Source: Amoeboradix gromovi
Taxonomy: Eukaryota > Sanchytriomycota > Sanchytriomycetes > Sanchytriales > Sanchytriaceae
Direction of reading: 5' to 3'
Length of the DNA stretch: 13,883 bases
NCBI GenBank assembly: GCA_018985225.1
Contig: JADGIF010000224.1
Location: 1 to 13,883, forward strand
Notes under the pieces: model-generated
Database searches by the model: none
The model's input: the letters and a program-made list of their open reading frames with translations, nothing else
Told to the model about the DNA's origin: nothing
In this document: in pieces, positions 7,909 through 13,883 of the stretch
Layout: each line of letters begins with the position of its first letter
How positions within the stretch are numbered: the first letter of the stretch is position 1
Program-made: the position numbers and the translations under genes

Positions 7909-9300
7909 TCATTTGTTTAGTAGATGCTGGAAAGCACGTTCAAATCTCTCAATGAGATCATCTTCACATCCAACTGAAACTCGTATCAAATGTGATTTCA
8001 CCCCATACCTTTTAGCCCAGTCCAGTTCACTATAATGAGCTAGTAAAGTATAAGGACAAACCAATGTACACCAATTACCAAGTGAGGGACCTTTGTTTAA
8101 CTCTAGATTATCGTAAAACGTTTTTGCAATTGATTCGTTTGCAAATTCTATTGAGAACAAATGACAAGACCCTTTGCAATATTTTCTCCAAACTTTCGTT
8201 TCAGAATCAGATTTCTCTGGATGATAAAAGTTCGACAAAATATCGCCATGTTCTCTTAGTTTCTTTGCAAGATAGCTTAAAAAAAGTTCTGAATTGCATC
8301 TCATTTTTTGTAGTCTCATCTCGTAATCAGAGCAATTTATCGCCAAAGCTTTCAAGTCCCTTGCATATATCCATTGGCCTACTTTTCCGTATTGCGTCTC
8401 TAATCTTTCTTTCAGCTCATTGTAATAGTTTCCATTTTTATTCAAACACAAAGAGCCAGCACAAACATTTCCGTAGCCTGAAAATGATTTTGTCAAAGAT
8501 GTAACTAGCACATCACAATAATTAGTCAGATCTGAGTTATAAAACGTAGCTAGTGTGTCATCTACAACGATAAAAGCTTCCTTACTCTTTGCAATGCTGC
8601 ATATATCTGATAAATCAGTGACAGAAAGCAAAGGATTGGTAGGAAATTCTAAAAATATAGTTTTTACATTTTTCACTTGTTTTAGTTCCGAAATTGAAGT
8701 TACGAATTCACATTTGCCGTATTTCTGCAATATCTTTAAAGTGTCCAAGTAAGGGAATCCGAACATCACAAAAGGACCACTAGATATCAGAAAAGCCATA
8801 AAAATTGCCGTCATTCCGCTGGAAAACAAGTAAACATCCTCAAAATCAATTTTTAAATATTGTAAAATTTTAGAAGTAACAATGCTTAAATCCATATTAT
8901 CCACAGGTATTGTTTTATTTTGCAGTATATCTTCTGCTTGTCGGCTGCTTATCCCAAGACCCGTATGTTGCCAAAACTGTTTAACTTTTTTGTCATCTTT
9001 ATCCATTTTATATAAAAGCGTATTTCCAATTTCTACAGTTAAATGACATCTGTCACAAAATTTGGAACAAAGCTGTGCAAAATATTGGTTTTCAAATATT
9101 ACTCTACCGTTATCAAGTTGTGTAACGATTTTGTTCATTAAAAATCGTGGATATCCAGAATCTAGATCAAGCATACCCTCTTCATAATCAACATTATCCT
9201 GCCAAGTGTACAAACAAACAGATACTGCATGCGAATCGGCTGGTATTGGCGAACCTGTTTTTTTAATTATTTCTAATGGCTTATTCCATTGGTGATTCAT
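7909..9300 (-). CDS. fungal-type cystathionine gamma-synthase-like PLP enzyme
   Basis: A Cys/Met-metabolism PLP-dependent enzyme of 463 aa in one exon. The family reaction joins cysteine to an activated homoserine to form cystathionine; the true substrate here is unproven. The N-terminal HAVSVCLYTWQDNVDYEEG and SGYPRF resemble the start of fungal Str2/Met-7 enzymes. YPR (50-52) stands where the family uses Tyr-x-Arg to bind phosphate of the neighbouring subunit's PLP. SSGMTAI (160-166) is the phosphate loop, LEFPTNPLL (217-225) the fungal-like version of ESPTNPL, VVDDT (245-249) carries the Asp that pairs with the pyridine nitrogen, and TSLTKSFSG (267-275) holds the PLP lysine K271. IRVSVGCED near the end supplies the substrate carboxylate-binding Arg. 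All expected catalytic residues are present, so it looks functional. It is shorter than yeast Str2 (about 640 aa). It is divergent from the SNARE gene across 139 bp. No other sulfur-pathway gene is nearby. Confidence 0.88.
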   Translation of the reverse strand: MNHQWNKPLEIIKKTGSPIPADSHAVSVCLYTWQDNVDYEEGMLDLDSGYPRFLMNKIVTQLDNGRVIFENQYFAQLCSKFCDRCHLTVEIGNTLLYKMDKDDKKVKQFWQHTGLGISSRQAEDILQNKTIPVDNMDLSIVTSKILQYLKIDFEDVYLFSSGMTAIFMAFLISSGPFVMFGFPYLDTLKILQKYGKCEFVTSISELKQVKNVKTIFLEFPTNPLLSVTDLSDICSIAKSKEAFIVVDDTLATFYNSDLTNYCDVLVTSLTKSFSGYGNVCAGSLCLNKNGNYYNELKERLETQYGKVGQWIYARDLKALAINCSDYEMRLQKMRCNSELFLSYLAKKLREHGDILSNFYHPEKSDSETKVWRKYCKGSCHLFSIEFANESIAKTFYDNLELNKGPSLGNWCTLVCPYTLLAHYSELDWAKRYGVKSHLIRVSVGCEDDLIERFERAFQHLLNK

Positions 9301-9439
9301 GTTACAGGAGAATAGAATTTCGTTTTAATAGGTCTGAGCTCTTAGTAAATATACAATTATCTAGTTAGCATATAACTGTTGTTGCAAATTCTTATATTTG
9401 AAGTTTGAAATATAGCTTTTCTCCCCCATCAAACTCAGT
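9301..9439. promoter_or_regulatory. short bidirectional promoter interval
   Basis: The 139 bp between divergent ATGs (9300 on minus, 9440 on plus) must hold the 5' regions of both the CGS-like and SNARE genes. It is AT-rich, with a run of C just before the SNARE start. No specific transcription-factor site can be named. Confidence 0.5.
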
Positions 9440-10048
9440 ATGCGCAATAAAACCCAGGAAATTCTTCAGAAAATCCCAATATCAAACACTGAACCCACCA
9501 AGAGATTTATTGATCCCTTCATAATGAAAGCGGTCAAAATACTTATTGCTATCCCAGAAGGCGATCGTCATACTACACTTCATTCAATCAACGAATTAGG
9601 AAATAGTGCCGTCAAGGAATATCACCGCACTATCATAACAATCTTGAATGATAGATTTCTAAGTTTTAAACCTGAAAAGCTGAGTGTTTCTGCAGAAGAA
9701 TTAGAAACAACTGTCAATAATGAGGCGTCTCCAATCTCTGGCTTTCCGGGTTTTAAAATTCAACAGCTGATGACGGAAAACAAAACTTCATTGGATTTGT
9801 CCTCTCTGGAAGATACCCTTATAGAAATATCTACCTTGCAATCTACCCTTGGCCAGCATTTGCAAGAGCAGGGTGAAAGAATCTCTGTATTAAATGTAGA
9901 CGCGGACGCAATAGATCAGAATTTAGATCTTGGCAATCTGGAGTTGCAAAAATCTATTATACAAATGTCTAAATCGAGATCTTGGTTTGTGTATACTTTG
10001 TGCATATTAAGCAGTGTACTAATAGCGATAGACTGGTTTTATGATTGA
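9440..10048 (+). CDS. Qa-SNARE, syntaxin-18/Ufe1-like, tail-anchored
   Basis: A membrane-fusion SNARE of 202 aa. The coiled SNARE motif covers about 118-175 and includes LQEQGERISVL, with Q144 as the likely zero-layer glutamine of a Qa-SNARE. A single hydrophobic segment (about 182-199) follows, and the chain ends IDWFYD only a few residues later. This tail closely resembles the LDWYDS ending of human syntaxin-18, the ER Qa-SNARE that receives Golgi-derived retrograde vesicles, so ER localisation is inferred. It is short compared with about 335 aa in the human protein; the N-terminal regulatory bundle is reduced, or an upstream exon is missed. The start is the first ATG of an uninterrupted frame. 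Its TGA is 6 bp from the stop of the convergent peroxiredoxin gene, so the two mRNAs must overlap at their 3' ends. Confidence 0.84.
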   Translation: MRNKTQEILQKIPISNTEPTKRFIDPFIMKAVKILIAIPEGDRHTTLHSINELGNSAVKEYHRTIITILNDRFLSFKPEKLSVSAEELETTVNNEASPISGFPGFKIQQLMTENKTSLDLSSLEDTLIEISTLQSTLGQHLQEQGERISVLNVDADAIDQNLDLGNLELQKSIIQMSKSRSWFVYTLCILSSVLIAIDWFYD

Positions 10049-10054
10049 AACTCT

Positions 10055-10733
10055 TTATTGATGCGAGTCAGCAAATCTCAAATATGGCAGTACTGTCTTT
10101 ACGTTTTTATATTTTCCGATTTCTTCCTCTGTCTTCACTGTAGGCGGAATTATAATACGATCGCCGTGCTTCCAATTAACCGGACTAAGTAAATAAATGA
10201 TACGTAGCACATGCAAACTTTTCACTCTGTAAGAAACAATCAATAACTCTTAATAACTCCTGGGCGTTACGACCTACTGCAGCAGGATAAGTAATGATGG
10301 CTCTAATTACCTTTTTAGTATCAATAAAAAAAACCGATCTGACAGTTAATGGCATGCCTTTGAGATCCACGTTTGTAGCATCTTGTTGATCTAACATATC
10401 AAACAAAGTAGCTACTTTTCTATCTAGATCTGCAATTACCGGATACTTGACTTGTGTTTGACCATAATCTCCTACTTCCTTTAACCACTTGTGATGAGAC
10501 TCTAACTCATCACAACTTAATCCAATCAATTGAACATTTCGCTTTTCAAATTCAGGAGTCAGTTTTGCAATTTCAGCTAGTTCAGTAGTGCAAACAGGCG
10601 TGAAATCTTGAGGATGAGAAAATAGTAGTGTCCATTTATTGTCAATAAACTGATGAAAGTTAATTTTACCATGGGTCGACACAGCATCAAAGTTCGGAAC
10701 TTTGGATCCAATTCTCAAGCTATTAGATGACAT
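10055..10733 (-). CDS. 1-Cys peroxiredoxin (Prx6 type), two exons
   Basis: A thiol peroxidase that reduces hydrogen peroxide and organic peroxides. Exons are complement(10204-10733) and complement(10055-10184), giving 219 aa, the usual size for the Prx6 class. SHPQDFTPVCTTE (39-51) carries the peroxidatic C48 with the Pro and Thr that shape the active site. LSCDELESHHKW is the conserved 1-Cys signature helix. LTVRSVFFID carries the conserved active-site Arg. After splicing, the protein reads FACATPVNWKHGDRIIIPP and ends in the Prx6-type C-terminal domain (LPYLRF). Without the 19-nt intron the frame ends at once in TAG and loses this domain. No 2-Cys resolving-cysteine motif (VCP) is seen. There is no signal peptide, so a cytosolic location is likely. 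The ATG at 10733 matches the family start (MSSNSLRIGSKVPNF). Confidence 0.96.
10185..10203 (-). other. 19-nt spliceosomal intron (phase 2) in the peroxiredoxin gene
   Basis: On the minus strand it reads GTATCATTTATTTACTTAG, with GT, a TTTAC branch-like motif whose A is position 14, and AG. Splicing forms the Thr codon of ATPVNW, which is typical of 1-Cys peroxiredoxins. If it is retained, the last three intron bases are read as a TAG stop. Confidence 0.94.
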
Positions 10734-11001
10734 CCGGTGTGTTAAGGAGATCTATTTGCTCAGGAAAAATCGTACCAATAGCAGTTAGAGCACGTTGAAA
10801 ATGTGACTTCCCAATAATTTCGGTAGGATGGAGAAATAATATCTAGTTGTGTTGAGCCAAATTTACAAACTCGGACTAATTTTTCAATGACGTGATAGGT
10901 CTTCCCTACTAACGCTTTTGGCGGGCTTTCGGACACACAGCAAGTCTACAACTCTTTTTCTTATTGTCAACCGCTTTTACCCACTTTCAACTTGTCACAC
11001 C
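10734..11001. promoter_or_regulatory. divergent promoter region, peroxiredoxin and DnaJ genes
   Basis: 268 bp between divergent start codons. A TACTAAC motif occurs at about 10907-10913, followed by an AG at about 10939-10940. This could mark the 3' end of a longer intron in the DnaJ 5' leader, but no donor is clear. The DnaJ frame is open back to 10891 without an ATG. No RNA gene is seen. Confidence 0.4.
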
Positions 11002-12447
11002 ATGTCCCATTTGTTTTCAAAACAGGAGCTTAACTTTATGATTTTCAATTTGATTACCATAAGTGCATTCCTTCCAATAAAGGATTTTTCAAATCATAGG
11101 CTACCAGAAGTATTAGAATTTGCCGCACTTGTCAAACTGGGTGGGATTTCATATCAAGATTCATTACCGCAAGGGCTATTGCAAATGCTTAAGTTCAATT
11201 GCAATCTTAGTGGTAAGAAATCCATTTATTCTGGATTTAATTCCAAAATGGTTACACTTCAAACTATTGAGGATGAGGTTGTCGATAATGAAATGGTTTG
11301 GGAAGCTTATTTAGGAAAGTCTATTCAATTGGTAAGAAGATGTTTAAAGGCTGTTCCAGAACATAAATGGTGCATATTTTGGAAAAGGTCATTAGACAAT
11401 TTTAAAAAGACACTACCGGAAATGCCTATTATGAGATGTCATCACAATGAAATTAAAGATATCAATCCAATTGATAATGTAATGTTATTTAGTAAATACA
11501 AGAAACTGCCACCATTTGAACAACTAAAAATATTTATTGGAATGGCTACCCATCGGATAAATGTGCTAAAGCCTACCATAGAGAAGGAGTTTGCTATAAA
11601 ATCTTGGCCAGATAAAACTTTATGGGCTGCATCTTTATGGTCATATACTCTGACCAGAGAGTGTGAAAAAGATGCGGACTCAGCAGCTTGTTACCATTAC
11701 TTAGCACTCTACGAATCTATACCTACGACCAGGCCTGATATATTGTATTCTCTGCAGCGAATATATGCCGCTATTTTAGAACCAAAGTATCAAAAAATTG
11801 GGCAAAAACAGAAAAAAGCAAAGAAGGTTATTAATCTCATACAGCTAGATAGATTAGGACCGACTGAAAAGTTGCAGAAGACTCGATCATTTAAAGTTTT
11901 GAGACAAATTGTACAGCAACTAGAAAACGCAGGTAGAAGAGGTAGTGGGTATGGTGGCGGACATCAACATGGTGGGCACCATTACGGTGGGCACCAGCAT
12001 GGCGGGCGTCAGAAAAGCAAGGTTACCAAAGACTACTACAAGGTTTTGGATGTGGAGCCTAGCGCATCTACAGCCGAGATTAAATCAGCTTATCGCAAAT
12101 TAGCAAAAAAATACCATCCTGATTTATACAAAAAACAAGATGGTGACACTGAAGAAACTGTGAAAATTAAAATGCAAGGAATAAACGAGGCTTACGATGT
12201 TTTGAAGGATCCTGAAAAAAAGAAGCTGTTTGACCAAGGTATTGATCCTAATGATCCCAATGCGAATAACAGAGGCCACCCAGGAGCCAATCCATTTGAC
12301 ATGTTCTTTGGTGGTGGTGGTCGAGGTGGGCAACGTGGTGGAAATCAGTTTGTCTTCACTTCAGGTGGAGGCTTTCCAGATTTTGAATTTCCTCAAGGCG
12401 GTAGTTATAAATTTAATTTAGGTGGCTTTCAGTTTGTATTTCAATAA
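11002..12447 (+). CDS. DnaJ/Hsp40 protein with unknown N-terminal domain, possibly ER
   Basis: A J-domain co-chaperone of 481 aa. The J domain is near the C-terminus (about 343-412, [17 protein letters not shown] onward) with the Hsp70-activating HPD at 372-374. A Gly/Phe-rich tail follows ([11 protein letters not shown] and a GGFQFVFQ end), a layout like DNAJC3 or DNAJC7. Residues 13-25 ([13 protein letters not shown]) are hydrophobic and could be a signal peptide or anchor, favouring an ER location, but no ER retention signal ends the protein. The helical middle (about 90-310) shows no TPR repeat I can confirm, so it is not simply DNAJC3. A His/Gly-rich linker (about 312-336) precedes the J domain. 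The start is an ATG in good context (CACCATG); the frame upstream lacks an ATG. It is divergent from the peroxiredoxin gene. Confidence 0.85.
   Translation: MSHLFSKQELNFMIFNLITISAFLPIKDFSNHRLPEVLEFAALVKLGGISYQDSLPQGLLQMLKFNCNLSGKKSIYSGFNSKMVTLQTIEDEVVDNEMVWEAYLGKSIQLVRRCLKAVPEHKWCIFWKRSLDNFKKTLPEMPIMRCHHNEIKDINPIDNVMLFSKYKKLPPFEQLKIFIGMATHRINVLKPTIEKEFAIKSWPDKTLWAASLWSYTLTRECEKDADSAACYHYLALYESIPTTRPDILYSLQRIYAAILEPKYQKIGQKQKKAKKVINLIQLDRLGPTEKLQKTRSFKVLRQIVQQLENAGRRGSGYGGGHQHGGHHYGGHQHGGRQKSKVTKDYYKVLDVEPSASTAEIKSAYRKLAKKYHPDLYKKQDGDTEETVKIKMQGINEAYDVLKDPEKKKLFDQGIDPNDPNANNRGHPGANPFDMFFGGGGRGGQRGGNQFVFTSGGGFPDFEFPQGGSYKFNLGGFQFVFQ
11953..12009 (+). repeat. in-frame His/Gly-coding tandem repeat in the DnaJ gene
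   Basis: Imperfect 15-nt units of the type GGTGGGCACCAGCAT are repeated (11971-11985 and 11986-12000), flanked by an 18-nt variant (11953-11970) and a partial unit (12001-12009). They encode [10 protein letters not shown] and GGHQH blocks in the linker before the J domain. The unit length keeps the frame, so copy number may vary between strains. Confidence 0.75.
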
Positions 12448-13119
12448 AATAATGCTTAAATAACTTATTTTTATAACATTTGAATTAATTTATGCATCAA
12501 AGCTATCGATTTAGTTTAATAAACCATTTATTATAATTAACTGAGCTATATTGCTCCATCATACTCTCTTTTTAACCGCATAAAATAACCTTTCTTTTAA
12601 TCAATTGCAAGTAGGTTGAAATAGTCTCACCTGCATTCGTCATATCTAAGAAAATTACTAGCAGACAAAGAAGATACTCGTTCTCAAGATCTGCCAGATA
12701 TCGCTATGAAATTTACAAGACATTCAAGATTCATTTGGGGTTTCCACATTTCCTCAGAATAGATCATCTGATATGCGAGTATCATCCAGCAAACACAGAG
12801 AGGATGCTGAGTGCCAACAAAGTGCCCTATTTAAAGACTCTTATTCACTGAAACTGTTAAAGACATTGGAAGTAGAGGCGTCATAAGCAACAAGGAATGT
12901 GCTTCAATATATGCATCCCTATTCAGTCCCACCCAAGGCACTGGAAGCGTAAGCAGCCGCTATAATGGAGCTACTGGCTTCTTTCTGTCTTTGCGGAAAT
13001 TCTTAATTTCTCCTAAATCAGGGCTTTTGACAAGGAGTCTAGTTTTTGAAGCCTCTAATGTGCTTTAGTTTTATTTGACCGCAGAATTTAGGAGCAACAA
13101 AGCATATAAATCAAATGGT
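12448..13119. other. unresolved interval, possible multi-exon gene or noncoding RNA
   Basis: The first 100 bp are very AT-rich, as expected for 3' flank. Bases about 12600-13080 look less AT-rich than other spacers here, and hold open stretches on both strands that lack a clear start or a 19-nt intron. Minus-strand segments of one frame are open at 13064-12963, 12959-12834 and 12830-12687 (including MIYSEEMWKPQMNLECLV). Another minus frame at 12703-12575 contains ADLENEYLLCLLVIFLDM. A last piece at about 12595-12546 ends GYFMRLKREYDGAI and a TAG. On the plus strand, 12615-12848 and 12835-13065 are open. Minus-strand coding seems more natural in composition, but I could not build a sound gene model, and runs of this length can occur by chance. 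Confidence 0.4.
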
Positions 13120-13707
13120 TTATTTCAAGACATTTTCCTGGTTTTCATGACTGCATTGATCTTCAGAATTAAGAGCATCAATCCCTTGCGACTTAGATAG
13201 CATGTTTTTCTCATCAGGTCTTGGAATTTCGTACTCTTCGCAGTATTTCAGATAGCCTTTAACTAACTTCTTTAGTTTTTCATTCTTACTTTCCAAAATA
13301 AGCTTATCTCCTTCCAATTCTTTAGTCTTTAGTTCATTTACGTGATTCAAATTAAATAGTTTCTTATTTTGGATCTTGAGAAGTTCAATCTCTTTTTCGT
13401 ATGCATCTAATTGAGATTGAAGAGTTTCAATAGCCTCGTGAGCTGTTGTTTGATATTCCTGTTCAACGATTTCAAGTTCCTTTTTGAATTCATTCAATTC
13501 AGTATTGTGTTGCCTGTCTAGCTCTACATAATACTTCTGTAATTGATGGAGTAGCTTTGTAAAATGCTTCGAATTATTTCCAACCTCATTTACAGAAGCA
13601 GCCTTCAAGCAGTCTTTTAATGCGATTGCTTGATCTCTTTGTTTCATATAATATTTGGGACATGCTCTGTGAAAATTATACGGAAGGTAAAAATAGATGG
13701 CCAACAT
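13120..13707 (-). CDS. coiled-coil protein of unknown function
   Basis: 195 aa from the first ATG of the frame (13707); a second ATG is at 13647. After a hydrophobic/aromatic N-terminal stretch (MLAIYFYLPYNFHRACPKYY), most of the chain from about 45 to 155 is a long charged coiled coil rich in Glu, Lys and Leu (for example LQSQLDAYEKEIELLKIQN). It ends in a polar tail. I do not recognise a family. The frame stays open upstream to a TAG at 13744-13746, and a short GT-AG segment (17 nt at 13744-13760, or 26 nt at 13744-13769) could join it to an ATG at 13787, giving about 213-216 aa. The true N-terminus is therefore uncertain, and further upstream exons may lie outside the window. Structural or cytoskeletal roles are common for such proteins, but nothing here proves one. 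Confidence 0.6.
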   Translation of the reverse strand: MLAIYFYLPYNFHRACPKYYMKQRDQAIALKDCLKAASVNEVGNNSKHFTKLLHQLQKYYVELDRQHNTELNEFKKELEIVEQEYQTTAHEAIETLQSQLDAYEKEIELLKIQNKKLFNLNHVNELKTKELEGDKLILESKNEKLKKLVKGYLKYCEEYEIPRPDEKNMLSKSQGIDALNSEDQCSHENQENVLK

Positions 13708-13750
13708 TCCATCAAAAGATCCCAAAACCTTGGTGTGTAGGTCCTAGCAT

Positions 13751-13775
13751 AAAATTGTACCTCCAGTACAATTTT
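13751..13775. repeat. perfect 10-bp inverted repeat with 5-nt loop
   Basis: AAAATTGTAC, then CTCCA, then GTACAATTTT: arms 13751-13760 and 13766-13775 are fully complementary. It lies just upstream of the coiled-coil gene and overlaps its possible first exon and intron. Confidence 0.8.
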
Positions 13776-13831
13776 TAGTAAAACCATAAAACTCAAGAAT
13801 TGTAGACCTGGCACAAACAGAATCTATGCTG

Positions 13832-13846
13832 GGACACACAGTGTCC
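13832..13846. repeat. perfect 6-bp inverted repeat with 3-nt loop
   Basis: GGACAC, ACA, GTGTCC: arms 13832-13837 and 13841-13846 pair fully. It lies further upstream of the coiled-coil gene. It could be a protein-binding palindrome or a small hairpin; this length can also arise by chance. Confidence 0.55.
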
Positions 13847-13883
13847 ACAAAATATGAAATAAGATGATGTTAAAAAGCAAGAC

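Noticed and set aside
8064-8752. Plus-strand ORFs of 146 and 65 codons across the CGS-like gene.
   Set aside because: Both are antisense shadows of a gene with all catalytic motifs intact.
12925-12965. GGCACTGGAAGCGTAAGCAG resembles the SRP RNA domain IV hairpin.
   Set aside because: The GGAA is not closed by a proper stem, the asymmetric loop partner is missing, and no Alu-domain motif lies nearby. The likeness is confined to about 20 bases.
1-13883. Ciliate, nucleomorph or bacterial origin.
   Set aside because: TAA, TAG and TGA all behave as stops, so not a typical ciliate. PEPC, calcineurin and a CGS-like enzyme are unlikely in a nucleomorph. Spliceosomal introns, calcineurin and SNAREs exclude bacteria.

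Overview
The window looks like part of a compact nuclear genome from an apicomplexan, most likely a piroplasm of the Babesia microti type. This rests on an AT-rich composition (judged by eye), intergenic gaps often under 150 bp, convergent genes whose stop codons lie 6 to 16 bp apart, the standard code with TAA and TGA both used as stops, the gene mix (calcineurin A with PEP carboxylase), and three 19-nt GT-AG introns that are needed to restore well-known protein families. The species call is an inference.

Layout. Bases 1-130 may hold the end of an upstream plus-strand gene. Next come calcineurin A (217-1674, +) and a divergent ubiquitin-specific protease with one 19-nt intron (1723-3430, +). 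This runs tail to tail into a three-finger C2H2 protein (3447-3902, -). PEP carboxylase (4034-6950, -) has one 19-nt intron inside its catalytic glycine-rich loop. Bases 6951-7908 hold no gene I can name, but contain two small candidate coding segments. A fungal-type cystathionine gamma-synthase-like enzyme follows (7909-9300, -). It is divergent from a tail-anchored Qa-SNARE of the syntaxin-18/Ufe1 type (9440-10048, +), which converges on a 1-Cys peroxiredoxin with one 19-nt intron (10055-10733, -). A DnaJ protein (11002-12447, +), an unresolved interval (12448-13119) and a coiled-coil protein of unknown role (13120-13707, -) complete the window.

The genes do not form one pathway; they are a mix of housekeeping functions: Ca2+ signalling, deubiquitination, transcription, anaplerotic carbon fixation, sulfur amino-acid chemistry, ER membrane fusion, antioxidant defence and chaperoning. 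I see no operon, mobile element, CRISPR array, rRNA or tRNA gene.

The most notable signals are (1) the three 19-nt introns, equal in length and with the presumed branch adenosine in the same position, and (2) the cystathionine gamma-synthase homologue, whose signature motifs resemble fungal Str2/Met-7 enzymes. I do not claim a wholly new system here.
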